Shown: positions 8,711 through 18,923, numbered from the stretch's first letter. The stretch is 64,000 nt of DNA from Streptomyces xylophagus (GCF_000716435.1 NZ_JNWO01000032.1:62001-126000), one strand, 5' to 3'. Notes: generated from the sequence alone by a model not told the origin. Numbers and translations: made by a program.

Positions 8711-9748
8711 GTGAGCAGCAACCCCGACGCCCTCCTAGGCCCCGCCGACATCCGCGAACTGGCCGCAGCCCTGGGCGTACGCCCCACAAAACAGCGCGGC
8801 CAGAACTTCGTGATCGACGCGAACACGGTCCGCCGTATCGTCCGCACCGCAGACGTCCGCCCCGACGACGTGGTCGTGGAGGTAGGCCCCGGCCTCGGCT
8901 CACTCACCCTCGCGCTGCTCGAAGTAGCCGACCGGGTCACCGCCGTGGAGATCGACGACACCCTCGCAAGCGCACTCCCGGCGACAGTGACCGCCCGCAT
9001 GCCCGAGCGGGCCGAGCGTTTCGCGCTGGTGCACTCGGACGCGATGCAGGTGACGGAGCTGCCGGGCCCGCCCCCGACCGCGCTGGTGGCCAACCTCCCC
9101 TACAACGTGGCCGTACCGGTCCTTCTCCACATGCTGGAGCACTTCCCGACCATCGAGCGCACGTTGGTGATGGTCCAGGCGGAGGTCGCCGACAGGCTGG
9201 CCGCGCCGCCCGGTTCGAAGGTGTACGGCGTCCCGTCCGTGAAGGCGAACTGGTACGCCGAGGTCAAGCGGGCCGGCTCCATCGGCCGCACCGTCTTCTG
9301 GCCCGCACCGAACGTGGACAGCGGCCTCGTGGCGCTCACCCGCAGGCCCGAGCCGCCGAAGACCACGGCCACCCGGCGCGAGGTCTTCGCCGTGGTCGAC
9401 GCGGCCTTCGCGCAGCGCCGCAAAACCCTGCGGGCGGCGCTCGCGGGCTGGGCTGGATCGGCAGCGGCGGCCGAGGTCGCCATCGTCGCGGCCGGGGTAT
9501 CGCCGCAGGCGCGCGGCGAGTCCCTGACAGTCGAGGAGTTCGCCCGCATCGCCGAGAACAAGCCGACCGGAACCGAGGTCACCACACACGCGGATACCGA
9601 ACGCGAGGCCGGCGCGGCGGAGAACGCGAGTGGCATCGGGGCCGGCGACGCCCTGCGCGCGAGCGGCCCGGCGGAGACCCCGAGCGACGCCCACGCCGAC
9701 AACCCCCACGCCCACAACCCCCAGCGCAGCAAGGAGCCCGGTAAGTGA
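8711..9748 (+). CDS. rsmA: 16S rRNA dimethyladenosine transferase RsmA (KsgA)
   Basis: Dimethylates two adjacent adenines in the 3'-terminal hairpin of 16S rRNA, a late checkpoint of 30S maturation. Visible motifs are the 'QRGQNFVID' N-terminal signature and SAM motif I '[12 protein letters not shown]' (about 57-67). The acidic 'AVEID' (79-82) and the catalytic 'NLPYN' (128-132) follow. The product is 345 residues, longer than the usual 270-290, because of a low-complexity Ala/Glu/His/Asn tail after about residue 285. The start is a GTG. The stop overlaps the ispE start by 4 nt, so the two are translationally coupled. Confidence 0.95.
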   Translation: MSSNPDALLGPADIRELAAALGVRPTKQRGQNFVIDANTVRRIVRTADVRPDDVVVEVGPGLGSLTLALLEVADRVTAVEIDDTLASALPATVTARMPERAERFALVHSDAMQVTELPGPPPTALVANLPYNVAVPVLLHMLEHFPTIERTLVMVQAEVADRLAAPPGSKVYGVPSVKANWYAEVKRAGSIGRTVFWPAPNVDSGLVALTRRPEPPKTTATRREVFAVVDAAFAQRRKTLRAALAGWAGSAAAAEVAIVAAGVSPQARGESLTVEEFARIAENKPTGTEVTTHADTEREAGAAENASGIGAGDALRASGPAETPSDAHADNPHAHNPQRSKEPGK

Positions 9749-10674
9749 GCGTGACCGTCCGCGTCCCCGCCAAGGTCAACGTCCAGCTCGCGGTCGGCGC
9801 CGCGCGCCCCGACGGTTTCCATGACCTGGCCAACGTCTTCCTCGCGGTCGGCCTGTACGACGAGGTCACCGTGACCCCGGCCGACGAACTGCGCGTCACC
9901 TGCGCGGGCCCGGACGCGGCCCAAGTCCCGCTGGACCGGACGAACTTGGCGGCGCGGGCGGCCGAGGCGCTCGCCGCGCGGTACGGCCGTAGCGACGCCG
10001 TGCACATCCACATCGCCAAGGACATCCCCGTCGCGGGCGGCATGGCGGGCGGCAGTGCGGACGGCGCGGGCGCGCTGGTTGCGTGCGACGCGCTGTGGGG
10101 TACGGGTGCGTCGCGGGCCGAACTGCTGGACATCTGCGCGGAGTTGGGCAGTGACGTGCCGTTCAGCCTGGTGGGCGGGGCGGCGTTGGGCGTCGGGCGC
10201 GGCGAGAAGCTCACCGCACTGGAGACCGGCGGCACCTTCCACTGGGTGTTCGCGATGGCCGACCGCGGGCTGTCGACCCCGGCGGTCTTCCGGGAGTTCG
10301 ACCGCTTGGCGGAAGGGGTCGACATCCCCGAACCGGTCGCCTCGCAGCCGCTCCTCGACGCGCTCGCGAAGGGCGACCCGGACGCGCTGGCCGCCGCCGT
10401 CTCCAACGACCTTCAGCCGGCGGCCCTTTCGCTCTTCCCGGAACTCGCCGACACCCTCGCCGCGGGCCGCACCGCGGGCGCCCTCGCCGCGCTCGTCTCC
10501 GGCTCGGGCCCGACGACGGCGTTCCTCGTCCGCGACCCCGAGTCGGCGGCGAAGGTGGCACAGGCGCTGGCGGCCTCCGGGACCTGCCGGACGGTACGTA
10601 CGGCGGCGGGTCCGGCGGCGGGAGCGACCGTGATCGACCGACCTTCACACGAGGTCCACGGAACACCCGCCTGA
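9745..10674 (+). CDS. ispE: 4-diphosphocytidyl-2-C-methyl-D-erythritol kinase IspE
   Basis: GHMP kinase of the non-mevalonate isoprenoid pathway; it phosphorylates the 2-hydroxyl of CDP-methylerythritol. The 309-residue product has the substrate-binding 'PAKVNVQL' (Lys10) and the ATP-binding glycine loop '[15 protein letters not shown]' (95-109). 'SDVPF' and the C-terminal 'SGSGPTTA' complete the family pattern. The GTG start at 9745 lies inside the rsmA stop (GTGA overlap). A residual Ala-rich tail is typical for the genus. Confidence 0.95.
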   Translation: MSVTVRVPAKVNVQLAVGAARPDGFHDLANVFLAVGLYDEVTVTPADELRVTCAGPDAAQVPLDRTNLAARAAEALAARYGRSDAVHIHIAKDIPVAGGMAGGSADGAGALVACDALWGTGASRAELLDICAELGSDVPFSLVGGAALGVGRGEKLTALETGGTFHWVFAMADRGLSTPAVFREFDRLAEGVDIPEPVASQPLLDALAKGDPDALAAAVSNDLQPAALSLFPELADTLAAGRTAGALAALVSGSGPTTAFLVRDPESAAKVAQALAASGTCRTVRTAAGPAAGATVIDRPSHEVHGTPA

Positions 10675-10867
10675 CCTGCAAAAATGCGTGTGTTCGGTGT
10701 TATCCAAACCACATTGATTTATTGTTCACCAATCGACCTCAGGGTCCCTTTCGCGCCCTCTGTCCCATGGAAACGGCTGGCATGATCAGCCAACCTCCGG
10801 TCCTTGTTACCGGCGGTACTCCCTGCGCGCGCGGTCTCGCCGCGCCACGCCCGAGAGGAACCTCCCC

Positions 10868-11647
10868 ATGGGCCACATGGACCATTTCAGCGCGGGCTGG
10901 GTCACCCCGGTCCTGTCCTACGCGATGGCCTGCGTCGGCGCCGCGCTCGGACTGCGCTGCACCGTAAGGGCACTTGAGGCGGACGGCGCCTCCAAACGGA
11001 ACTGGCTGACCCTCGCCTCCGTCGCCATCGGCTCCGGCATCTGGACCATGCACTTCGTGGCCATGCTCGGCTTCAGCGTCGAAGGCACCCCCATCCGCTA
11101 CGACGTCCCGCTCACCGTCCTCAGCCTGCTGATGTCCATCGGTGTGGTCGCCGCCGGCGTCTTCACCGCCGGCTACGGCCGCTCCCGCGTCACCTCGGTC
11201 GCCTTCGGCGGCATCGGCACCGGCCTCGGCGTCGCCGCCATGCACTACACCGGCATGGCCGCGCTCGACCTGCACGGCGAGATCGACTACGACCCCCGGC
11301 TGGTCATCGCCTCCGTCGCGATCGCCGTCGTCGCCGCGACCGCCGCGCTCACCCTCACCCTCATCGTGCGCGGCCCGATCCTCGCCACGCTCGCCGCCCT
11401 CGTCATGGGACTCGCGGTCAGCACCATGCACTACACCGGCATGTACGCCGTGAGCGTCACCCTCGCCCCCAGCAGCGCGACCCTCTCCGGCGCCACCGCG
11501 ACGGAGTTCATCTTCCCGCTCGCCGTCGTGCTCGGCTCCTTCCTCTTCCTCGCCTCCGCCTACGTCGCCCTCTCCCCGACTGGCAAACGCCACGAGTCCG
11601 CCATCGCCGCGGAGTTGCTGCGCGAGGTCGAACTCGCCACGGTCTGA
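10868..11647 (+). CDS. MHYT-domain integral membrane sensor protein
   Basis: A 259-residue membrane protein with about seven transmembrane helices. It carries three copies of the MHYT motif, MHFV (61-64), MHYT (125-128) and MHYT (187-190), at helix ends. These repeats are proposed to coordinate copper for sensing oxygen, CO or NO. Unlike many MHYT proteins it has no GGDEF/EAL output domain. It lies 141 bp before a conservon-type sensor kinase on the same strand, which suggests but does not prove a signalling partnership. The ATG has CGAGAGGAACC upstream. The 193-bp upstream gap is locally AT-rich (10690-10735) and probably holds the promoter. Confidence 0.9.
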   Translation: MGHMDHFSAGWVTPVLSYAMACVGAALGLRCTVRALEADGASKRNWLTLASVAIGSGIWTMHFVAMLGFSVEGTPIRYDVPLTVLSLLMSIGVVAAGVFTAGYGRSRVTSVAFGGIGTGLGVAAMHYTGMAALDLHGEIDYDPRLVIASVAIAVVAATAALTLTLIVRGPILATLAALVMGLAVSTMHYTGMYAVSVTLAPSSATLSGATATEFIFPLAVVLGSFLFLASAYVALSPTGKRHESAIAAELLREVELATV

Positions 11648-11788
11648 CCCGACTTGGGCTGCCCTGACTTCAACTGCCCTTACAGCAACGGCCCCCACCT
11701 CTCCGGGGTGCCGGTGCCGGTGCCGACCGCCGATCGGTATATCGAACGCGCCGTACGCCCCCCCGCACTTCCCTGAACGAGGTCCCTC

Positions 11789-13786
11789 ATGCGTGTCCTG
11801 CGCGCGCCGGCCCGACTGCGCCCCAGATCGGTCCGCGCGAAGATCGTCGCCCTGCTGATGCTGCCCATCGTGTCCCTGATGGCCCTCTGGGGCTTCGCCG
11901 CGGTGACGACCGCGTCGAGCATCGCCGACACCGAGACCGCCAAGGACGTCAACTCCGAACTCCTCACCCCTGTCGCCGAGTTCGTGACGGCGGTACAGGG
12001 CGAGCGGACCGCCGCTCTGCGCTACGCGGACGCCCCGGCCGCCTTCAAGGCGGCCACCGCGGTCACCGACAAGGCCGCCGCCGCCCTGCGTGACGGCGTC
12101 AACGACTCCAGCTCGGACGCGGCGCTGATCGACTCCACGCTGCCGGGCCGTATCGACAAGCTTGAGTCCGACGCCGACGGCCTGGCGGCGCTGCGCGCGG
12201 CCGCCACTGCGAAGGGCGCCAAGTCGACGACCGTGTACGGCAGTTACTCGGCGACCGTCGAGCACGGTTTCTCCGTCACCGGTGCGCTCACCGACGACAG
12301 GACCGCCGCCGACGCCTCCGACGCCCGCGTGGTGCTCGAACTGTCCCGGGCCCGCGAGGCACTCGCCCAGGAACAGGCACTGCTCGGCGCCGCCCGCACC
12401 GGGGGCAAGCTGACGAAGGAGCAGTACGCGCTGTTCGTCGGCGCCGTCGCCACCCAGCGCGAACTGCTCGCCCCCGCGGTCGCCGACCTCAAGCCCGAGC
12501 ACCGGACGGCATACCGCACACTCCTCGCCGGCAACCAGTACACCCAACTCCAGGCGGTCGAGAACCGCGTCCGCAGCGCGGGCCCCGGCACCTCCGCCGC
12601 GTCCGCGAGCTTCCTGCGCGGCTGGGACACCACCGCGAGCGGAGTCCTCACCGGCCTCGACGCGGCGGAGACCATGGCCGGTACGGGAGCCACGGCCGCC
12701 GCCGACCCGTTCGGCTGGGACACGCTCGGCGCGTCCGGGATCGCCGTCGTGCTCGGCCTGGTCGGCGTGCTGCTGTCGCTGCTCGTCTCCGTGCTCGTCG
12801 GCCGCGGCCTCATCGTCGAACTCCTCGATCTGCGCAACTCCGCCCTCGAAGTGGCCGGCCGCAGCCTCCCGCGGGCCATGCGCAGGCTGCACGCCGGCCA
12901 GGGCGTCGACATCGACGCCGAAGCCCCCATGCGCCGCCTCGCCGGAGACGAACTCGCCCAGGTCGGCACCGCGTTGACCGCCGTCCAGCGCGCCGCCCTC
13001 AAGGCCGCCTCGGAACGCGCCGAACTCCTCAGCGGCATCTCCGGCGTCTACGTCAGCCTCGCCCGCCGCAGCCAGGTCCTCCTCCACCGCCAACTCGACC
13101 TGCTCGACGCGATGGTGCGCAGACAGCGCGACCCGGCCGAACTCCACGAGCTGTACCGCGTCGACTACTTGGCCACCCGCATGCGCCGCCACTCCGAGAG
13201 CCTGCTGATCCTCTCCGGCATCGCACCCGGCCGCGGCTGGCGTGACCCGATCCCCCTGTCCGACATCCTGCGCGCGGCCGTCGCCGAGATCGAGAACTCG
13301 ACCCGGGTGCAGATCTGGGCCGTACCGAAGGTGTCGCTGACGGGTGGTTCCGTCGCCGACGTGATCCATCTGCTCGCCGAACTCGTCGAGAACGCGACGG
13401 CGTTCTCACCGCCCAGCACCCAAGTGCAGCTGCGCGCGGCCCGGATGCGGGAGGGCGTCCTCATCGAGATCGAGGACAGCGGCTTCGGCATGAACGAGGA
13501 CGCGATCGCCGACGCCAACCGCAAGATCCAGTCCGAGAAGGTCGACCTCCTCGACGCCAAGCAGATCGGCCTCTTCGTGGTCAACCGGCTGCGCGAACGG
13601 CAGGGCCTGCGCGTGGAGATACGGCACTCGCAGAGCGGCGGGGTCACGGCAGCTGTGCTCATCCCCGAGGGCCTGATGCGCGACGACATGCCGGTGGGGG
13701 ACCAGCAACAGGCCGCCGGCGGGCGGGGATTGGCGCCGGCGTCGGCCCTGGTCCCGCGGCAGAGGCTGCGCGGGGCGGGAGCCTGA
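11789..13786 (+). CDS. Nitrate-sensor-type membrane histidine kinase, CvnA-like
   Basis: A 665-residue protein of the actinobacterial CvnA class. TM1 lies at about 18-42. An extracytoplasmic NIT (nitrate/nitrite-sensing) helical domain spans about 45-300. TM2 is at about 312-338, followed by a HAMP-like linker, a phosphoacceptor helix with the His near 432 ('LLHRQLDLLDAM') and an ATPase domain. The ATPase shows an N box 'LLAELVENATAFSPP' near 528 and a G box 'DSGFGM' near 562. In conservons such a kinase is followed by a roadblock protein, DUF742 and a GTPase, but none are present; the next gene is an amidase. The ATG has GAGG 7 bp upstream. Confidence 0.9.
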   Translation: MRVLRAPARLRPRSVRAKIVALLMLPIVSLMALWGFAAVTTASSIADTETAKDVNSELLTPVAEFVTAVQGERTAALRYADAPAAFKAATAVTDKAAAALRDGVNDSSSDAALIDSTLPGRIDKLESDADGLAALRAAATAKGAKSTTVYGSYSATVEHGFSVTGALTDDRTAADASDARVVLELSRAREALAQEQALLGAARTGGKLTKEQYALFVGAVATQRELLAPAVADLKPEHRTAYRTLLAGNQYTQLQAVENRVRSAGPGTSAASASFLRGWDTTASGVLTGLDAAETMAGTGATAAADPFGWDTLGASGIAVVLGLVGVLLSLLVSVLVGRGLIVELLDLRNSALEVAGRSLPRAMRRLHAGQGVDIDAEAPMRRLAGDELAQVGTALTAVQRAALKAASERAELLSGISGVYVSLARRSQVLLHRQLDLLDAMVRRQRDPAELHELYRVDYLATRMRRHSESLLILSGIAPGRGWRDPIPLSDILRAAVAEIENSTRVQIWAVPKVSLTGGSVADVIHLLAELVENATAFSPPSTQVQLRAARMREGVLIEIEDSGFGMNEDAIADANRKIQSEKVDLLDAKQIGLFVVNRLRERQGLRVEIRHSQSGGVTAAVLIPEGLMRDDMPVGDQQQAAGGRGLAPASALVPRQRLRGAGA

Positions 13787-13906
13787 AGCCGAGGCACTCT
13801 TCGCACCATCTCCACACAGATGTACCGCAATCGCAGTACAGGTGGGACGGATGGGACGGATAGGTTCGTTTGATACTTCAAGTGCACTGCTGGAAGGGTC
13901 AGTTCC

Positions 13907-15025
13907 GTGTCCGACACCCCCACACCGTCCACCCCCACCCCGTCCCACCGCAGAAGGCGGTCCCTCTCGCGTCGCGGCGCGATAGGGACCGCCGGAGCCG
14001 TCGCCGCCGGAGCCGCCCTGACCCCGGTGGTGTTCGCGGCCACCGACTCCACCTCCGACTCCACCCCTGACGCGACCCCGTCGGGCACCAAGCCGGAGAC
14101 CTTCCCGGCCACCCGCACCGCGACCGCCACCGGCACCGCCCCGGCCACCACGACCTTCGCCGCGTCCTACGTCGGCCTGCGCTGGACCGGCGACCAGGAC
14201 GGCGCCGGCATCCGCCTCGCGGACGGCGCCTGGCAGCAGACCGGCACCGGCTGCGCGACGATCGACGGCGGCGGTACGGCCCTGGTCGCCGCCGACGAGG
14301 CCACCAGCTACGAGGTGAAGGCACCGGCAGGCGCGACCGACGTACACACGGTCGCCATCGACTGCACCCGCGGCCCCGACCGCACCTTCCACGTGCCGAC
14401 CGAGGCGACCCGCGTCCGCGGCGTCCGCTACCTCTCGCGCCCGGCCTGGGGCGCCGACGAGTCGAAGCGGTACAAGGACGGGCAGGTCAACTCACCCGAG
14501 AAGTACTACCCGCTGCAGTCGATCACCGTCCACCACACGGACACCCCGAACGCCGACCCGGACCCGGCCGCGACCGTCCGCGGCATCTACGAGTACCACG
14601 CGGTCACCCTCGACTGGGGCGACATCGGCTACCACTTCCTGATCGACGAGGCGGGCGTCGTCTACGAGGGCCGCTACTCCGGCGACGACCCGATCCCGGC
14701 CTTCGACAAGACCGGCAACCTCGTCACCGCCTTCCACACGGCCGGCTTCAACTCCGGCAACCTCGGCATCGCCCTCATCGGCACCCTCGTAGCCCAGCCT
14801 CCGACAGACGCGGCAAAGGCGTCGTTGATCCGCCTCATCAAGGTCATAGCCCGCTTCAAGGGCTTGGACCCCCAGGCCAAGATCACCTACACCAACCCGG
14901 TGAACGGCGTAAAGAAGGACAACGAGACGGTGAGCGGCCACAGGGACTGGCTCCAGACGGACTGCCCGGGCCAGACGATGTACGACCTCCTTGGAGAGGT
15001 CAGGACGGCTGCAGCAACGCGCTGA
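13907..15025 (+). CDS. Tat-exported N-acetylmuramoyl-L-alanine amidase (PGRP type)
   Basis: Secreted zinc amidase that cleaves the bond between muramic acid and the L-Ala of the stem peptide. The N-terminus (GTG start) has a twin-arginine signal 'SRRGAIG' at 21-27 with a hydrophobic Ala-rich stretch. A Thr/Ser/Ala-rich linker runs to about 85, and the peptidoglycan-recognition domain spans about 175-360. Zinc ligands fit the family: the His pair near 208 in 'ITVHHTDT', then His345 in 'SGHRDW' and a Cys in 'TDCPG'. The short upstream gap contains a tandem GGGACGGAT repeat (about 13847-13862) near the likely promoter. Confidence 0.93.
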   Translation: MSDTPTPSTPTPSHRRRRSLSRRGAIGTAGAVAAGAALTPVVFAATDSTSDSTPDATPSGTKPETFPATRTATATGTAPATTTFAASYVGLRWTGDQDGAGIRLADGAWQQTGTGCATIDGGGTALVAADEATSYEVKAPAGATDVHTVAIDCTRGPDRTFHVPTEATRVRGVRYLSRPAWGADESKRYKDGQVNSPEKYYPLQSITVHHTDTPNADPDPAATVRGIYEYHAVTLDWGDIGYHFLIDEAGVVYEGRYSGDDPIPAFDKTGNLVTAFHTAGFNSGNLGIALIGTLVAQPPTDAAKASLIRLIKVIARFKGLDPQAKITYTNPVNGVKKDNETVSGHRDWLQTDCPGQTMYDLLGEVRTAAATR

Positions 15026-15054
15026 CCTGGCAACGGGGGGACGCGATGCTTTCA

Positions 15055-15083
15055 GGGGCGCGGGGAACTGCGCGACCAGCCAC
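15055..15083 (+). repeat. Interspersed intergenic repeat, copy 2
   Basis: The core GGGGCGCGGGGAACTGCGCG plus ACCAGCCAC is identical to copy 1 over 29 bases. It lies 30 bp after the amidase stop, inside a long upstream frame of the ABC-F gene that is not coding. Confidence 0.85.
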
Positions 15084-15174
15084 GACGGAGCCGCAGCCAA
15101 AAGACGGCGCTTCGCGGCAAGGACACCGCACCGCCTACCCTGGGAGGCTGACCGTCCCCCCTGTCAGGAGAGAA

Positions 15175-16977
15175 ATGGCCGTCAACCTGGTCAATGTCGA
15201 GAACGTCAGCAAGGTGTACGGCACCCGTGCCCTGCTCGACGGCGTCTCGCTCGGTGTCTCCGAAGGGGACCGGATCGGGGTCGTGGGCCGCAACGGAGAC
15301 GGCAAGACCACCCTGATCCGGATGCTCGCCAAGCTGGAGGAGTCCGACACCGGCCGCGTCACCCACTCCGGAGGACTCCGCCTCGGCGTCCTCACCCAGC
15401 ACGACTCCCTGGACCCCGAGGCGACCGTCCGCCACGAGGTCATCCGGGACATGGAAGACCACGAGTGGGCGGGCAACGCCAAGATCCGCGACGTACTGAC
15501 GGGACTCTTCGGCGGGCTCGACATGCCGGGCTTCCCGCAGGGACTCGACACCGTCATCGGCCCGCTCTCCGGCGGCGAGCGCCGCCGTATCGCGCTCGCC
15601 AAGCTGCTCATCGAGGACCAGGACCTGGTCGTCCTCGACGAGCCGACGAACCACCTCGACGTCGAGGGCATCGCCTGGCTCGCCCAGCATCTGCGCGAGC
15701 GCCGTTCCGCGCTCGTCTGCGTGACGCACGACCGGTGGTTCCTGGACCAGGTCTGCACCCAGATGTGGGACGTGCAGAAGGGCGACGTCTACGAGTACGA
15801 GGGCGGCTACACCGACTACGTCTTCGCCCGCGCCGAGCGCGAGCGCATCGCCGCCACCGAGGAGACCAAGCGGCAGAACCTGGTCCGCAAGGAGCTGGCC
15901 TGGCTGCGCCGGGGCGCCCCCGCCCGTACGTCGAAGCCGCGCTTCCGCGTCGAGGCCGCCAACGAACTGATCGCGGACGTGCCGCCGCCGCGCGACACCA
16001 GCGAGCTGATGAAGTTCGCCTCCTCGCGCCTGGGCCGGACCGTCTTCGACCTGGAGGACGTGACCGTCCAGGCCGGGCCCAAAGTCCTTCTGAAGCACAT
16101 CACTTGGCACCTCGGCCCCGGCGACCGCATCGGCCTGGTGGGCGTGAACGGCGCGGGGAAAACCTCCCTGCTGCGGGCCCTCGCCGACGCCGCCCGCAGT
16201 GACGGCGACACCCAGCCCGCGGCCGGCAAGGTCGTCGTAGGGAAGACGGTCAAGCTCGCCTACCTCTCCCAGGAGGTGGCCGAACTCAAGCCCACGCTGC
16301 GGGTGTTGGAGGCCGTGCAGCAGGTGCGCGAGCGCGTCGACCTCGGCAAGGGGCGCGAGATGACCGCCGGGCAGCTGTGCGAGACGTTCGGCTTCAACAA
16401 GGAGAAGCAGTGGACGCCGGTCGGCGACCTGTCCGGCGGTGAGCGGCGCAGGCTCCAGCTCCTCCGTCTCCTCATGGACGAGCCGAACGTCCTCTTCCTC
16501 GACGAGCCCACGAACGACCTCGACATCGAGACCCTGACCCAGCTGGAGGACGTCCTCGACGGCTGGCCGGGGTCGATGATCGTGATCTCCCACGACCGGT
16601 TCTTCGTCGAGCGCACCACCGACAAGGTGTACGCCCTCCTCGGCGACGCGACGCTGCGGATGCTGCCGCGCGGTATCGACGAGTACCTGGAGCGGCGCCA
16701 CCGTATGGAGGAAGTGGCCGCAGCCGCCGTCCCCGTCGTGGAGAAGGCCGCGCCCGCCGTGAGCGCCGCCGACCAGCGGGCCGCGAAGAAGGAACTCCAG
16801 AAGATCGAGCGGCAGTTGGACAAGGTCTCCGAGAAGGAGGCCAAGCTGCACGCCCAGATCGCCGACAACGCCACCGACTTCGCGAAAGTGGCCGAACTGG
16901 ACGCGCAGCTGCGGGACTTGGGCGGCGAGCGGGACGAGCTGGAGATGCGGTGGCTGGAACTCGCCGAGGACGCGTGA
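15175..16977 (+). CDS. ABC-F family ATPase (ribosome-associated, Uup/EttA-like)
   Basis: A 600-residue soluble protein with two ABC ATPase domains and no membrane segment. Walker A motifs are 'GRNGDGKTT' (about 37) and 'GVNGAGKTS' (about 322). Signature motifs 'LSGGERRR' lie near 130 and 420. Both Walker B motifs are of the 'VLDEPTNHLD' kind, the second reading 'FLDEPTNDLD'. A coiled-coil C-terminal tail (about 545-600) is like that of Uup. ABC-F proteins act on the ribosome in translation or antibiotic protection; which role applies here is unknown. The ATG at 15175 follows AGGAG, and 43 codons of open frame upstream are rejected because they run through the repeat. Confidence 0.94.
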   Translation: MAVNLVNVENVSKVYGTRALLDGVSLGVSEGDRIGVVGRNGDGKTTLIRMLAKLEESDTGRVTHSGGLRLGVLTQHDSLDPEATVRHEVIRDMEDHEWAGNAKIRDVLTGLFGGLDMPGFPQGLDTVIGPLSGGERRRIALAKLLIEDQDLVVLDEPTNHLDVEGIAWLAQHLRERRSALVCVTHDRWFLDQVCTQMWDVQKGDVYEYEGGYTDYVFARAERERIAATEETKRQNLVRKELAWLRRGAPARTSKPRFRVEAANELIADVPPPRDTSELMKFASSRLGRTVFDLEDVTVQAGPKVLLKHITWHLGPGDRIGLVGVNGAGKTSLLRALADAARSDGDTQPAAGKVVVGKTVKLAYLSQEVAELKPTLRVLEAVQQVRERVDLGKGREMTAGQLCETFGFNKEKQWTPVGDLSGGERRRLQLLRLLMDEPNVLFLDEPTNDLDIETLTQLEDVLDGWPGSMIVISHDRFFVERTTDKVYALLGDATLRMLPRGIDEYLERRHRMEEVAAAAVPVVEKAAPAVSAADQRAAKKELQKIERQLDKVSEKEAKLHAQIADNATDFAKVAELDAQLRDLGGERDELEMRWLELAEDA

Positions 16978-17008
16978 AGGGTGCGTGAAGGCGCATAACG
17001 GGGTCATC

Positions 17009-17050
17009 ACGGGCCGGTCCTCCCTTGGGAACAGGGGTGAACCGGCCCGT
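17009..17050 (+). terminator. Terminator after the ABC-F gene
   Basis: ACGGGCCGGT (17009-17018) pairs perfectly with ACCGGCCCGT (17041-17050) around a 22-nt loop. It is followed by TTCTTC. Confidence 0.75.
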
Positions 17051-17167
17051 TCTTCATGGACAGCTCAGTGATAGAAAGAGCCGTCTGAGACCTGCTTGAA
17101 CGCGCCTCCGGATCCTTCGCGAACCCCGAGGCGTGGCTAAAAATCAGTGAACGAGGGGGAGCCGCTG

Positions 17168-18880
17168 ATGACTCAGCCGCCCGACCAGCCGCCGTCCGGC
17201 GGTTACGGAGCGCCGCCGAACCAACCGCCACAGCCACCGTCGGGCGGCTTCGGCGCTCCCGTTCCGCCGACGCCCGGCTACGGCTACCCGCAGCAGCAAC
17301 AACCGGGCCCCTACGGCTATCCGCAGCAGCCCGGTCCTTACGGTCAGCCGCAGCAGCCGGGACCTTACGGTCAGCAGCCCCCCTACGGCGGCTACGGGTA
17401 CCCGCCGCCCCAGCCGCAGTTCAGTCCGCCCCCGCCGCCCTCCGGCCGCGGCCCCTTCAAGGGGAAGCCCGCGCTGCTGATCGCGGCCGCCGTGGCCGGA
17501 CTGCTCGTCGTGGGTGGCACGGTGTGGGCGGTCACGAGCGGCGGCGGCGACAAGAAGCCGGTGGCGGAGCAGAGCGACAGCCCCAAGCCCTCCGGCACCA
17601 ACACCGCCGACGACCCCGCCAACCCCGGTGACGGCAGCGGCGACGGCGGCAAGGACCCCGAGGACCTCAACGCGGGCCGCAAGTCCGGCGAGGCGAAGGT
17701 GCTCTGGTACAAGGAGGCGCCGGACGCGCCCGGTTCCGGCGCCGACGCCCCCGGCATGTGGATCACCGGCAAGACGGCGGTGAAGGCCGCGTACAAGGAA
17801 CTCGTCGCCTACAACGTGGGCAACGGCAACCCGACTTGGCCCACGATCACCTTCCCCCAGAAGATCTGTGCGGTCACCCCGCAGAAGTCGGCCGACGACA
17901 AGATCGTCGTCGCGTACGAGAGCGGTGTCAGCGACAACGCCAAGTGCAACCACCTCCAGCAGATCGACCTGAGCACCGGGGCGAAGGGCTGGGCAGGGAC
18001 GGTCGCGGACGGCGCCCTGTTCGACAGCGCGATCAGCATCGGGCTCTCCATCACCGGCAGGACGCTGATGGTGGGCCGCTCGGAGTCGGGGGTGGCCTAC
18101 GACCTCGACACCGGCAAGCAGCTCTACGAGAAGAAGAAGTACGGCGCGGCCTGCTTCCCGGGCTCGTTCGCGGGCGGCGCCAAGCTGATCTCGGTCGCGT
18201 CCTGCGGGGCGGGCACCTCGACCGAGCACGACGAGGTGCAGGAGCTGGACCCGGCGACCGGCAAGGCCGAGTGGACCAAGTCGATCCCCAAGGGCTGGAC
18301 GGTCGCCCGTACCTACTCCGTGGACCCGGTCGTCCTCTACATGACCGACGCGGACAACAAGCACTGGAACATCTCGACGCTGAAGAGCGACGGTTCGGTG
18401 CAGTCGCAGGTCGATTCCAAGGCCGCCTTCGCGCCCTCGTGCGGTCTGACGATCCTCGACCGGGACCTCCAGGGCTGCCAGGGCGTCGCGGTCGACGCGA
18501 ACACCCTGTACCTGCCGACCCAGGCGACGACCGGCGCCAACCAGATCGTGGCGATCAGCCTCGCCACCGGCAAGGAGAAGTGGCGCGTCAAGTCCCCCGC
18601 GGACGAGTCGATGGTGCCGATCAGGGCCGAGGGCGGCAAGCTCCTCGCCTACGTCGAGGCCTCCTACGACGCGGGCGGCCAGATCGTGTCCGTCCCGACG
18701 ACCGGCTCTTCCCGTACGACGACGAAGCTGCTGCAGATGCCGGCGGCCACCGCGCAGATCGAGTCGAGCTTCTACTCGCGGGACATCGACTACGTCGACG
18801 GGCGCTTCTACATCTCGTCGACCCGGCTGAACGGCAATGACGACACGAAGGAGAAGTTGATGCTCGCCTACGGCAAGTAA
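17168..18880 (+). CDS. Membrane-anchored PQQ-like beta-propeller protein (paralogue A)
   Basis: A 570-residue protein. The Pro/Gln/Gly/Tyr-rich cytosolic head (1-98) has repeated YGYPQQ and GPYGQPQQP motifs. One transmembrane helix (about 101-122) and a charged Gly/Asp linker follow. The extracytoplasmic region carries recurring 'D..TGK..W' blades typical of PQQ/WD40-like propellers. There are no catalytic signatures, so a binding or scaffolding role is likeliest. The ATG at 17168 is preferred over one 21 bp upstream because GAGGGGGAG lies 7 bp before it. A paralogue of the same architecture follows after 43 bp. Confidence 0.85.
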   Translation: MTQPPDQPPSGGYGAPPNQPPQPPSGGFGAPVPPTPGYGYPQQQQPGPYGYPQQPGPYGQPQQPGPYGQQPPYGGYGYPPPQPQFSPPPPPSGRGPFKGKPALLIAAAVAGLLVVGGTVWAVTSGGGDKKPVAEQSDSPKPSGTNTADDPANPGDGSGDGGKDPEDLNAGRKSGEAKVLWYKEAPDAPGSGADAPGMWITGKTAVKAAYKELVAYNVGNGNPTWPTITFPQKICAVTPQKSADDKIVVAYESGVSDNAKCNHLQQIDLSTGAKGWAGTVADGALFDSAISIGLSITGRTLMVGRSESGVAYDLDTGKQLYEKKKYGAACFPGSFAGGAKLISVASCGAGTSTEHDEVQELDPATGKAEWTKSIPKGWTVARTYSVDPVVLYMTDADNKHWNISTLKSDGSVQSQVDSKAAFAPSCGLTILDRDLQGCQGVAVDANTLYLPTQATTGANQIVAISLATGKEKWRVKSPADESMVPIRAEGGKLLAYVEASYDAGGQIVSVPTTGSSRTTTKLLQMPAATAQIESSFYSRDIDYVDGRFYISSTRLNGNDDTKEKLMLAYGK

Positions 18881-18923
18881 CCCTTTCCTGCGCTTCCGTC
18901 GACCCGTCCCCGAGGTACTCGTC

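Noticed and set aside
10739..13369. Very long minus-strand open frame (876 codons) opposite the MHYT and sensor-kinase genes
   Set aside because: Composition is Gly/Ala/Arg/Asp/His-rich with no domain; it is the antisense shadow of two well-supported plus-strand genes in GC-rich DNA.
15052..17010. 652-codon minus-strand open frame across the ABC-F gene
   Set aside because: It mirrors the ABC-F codons, has no recognisable fold and crosses the intergenic repeat.
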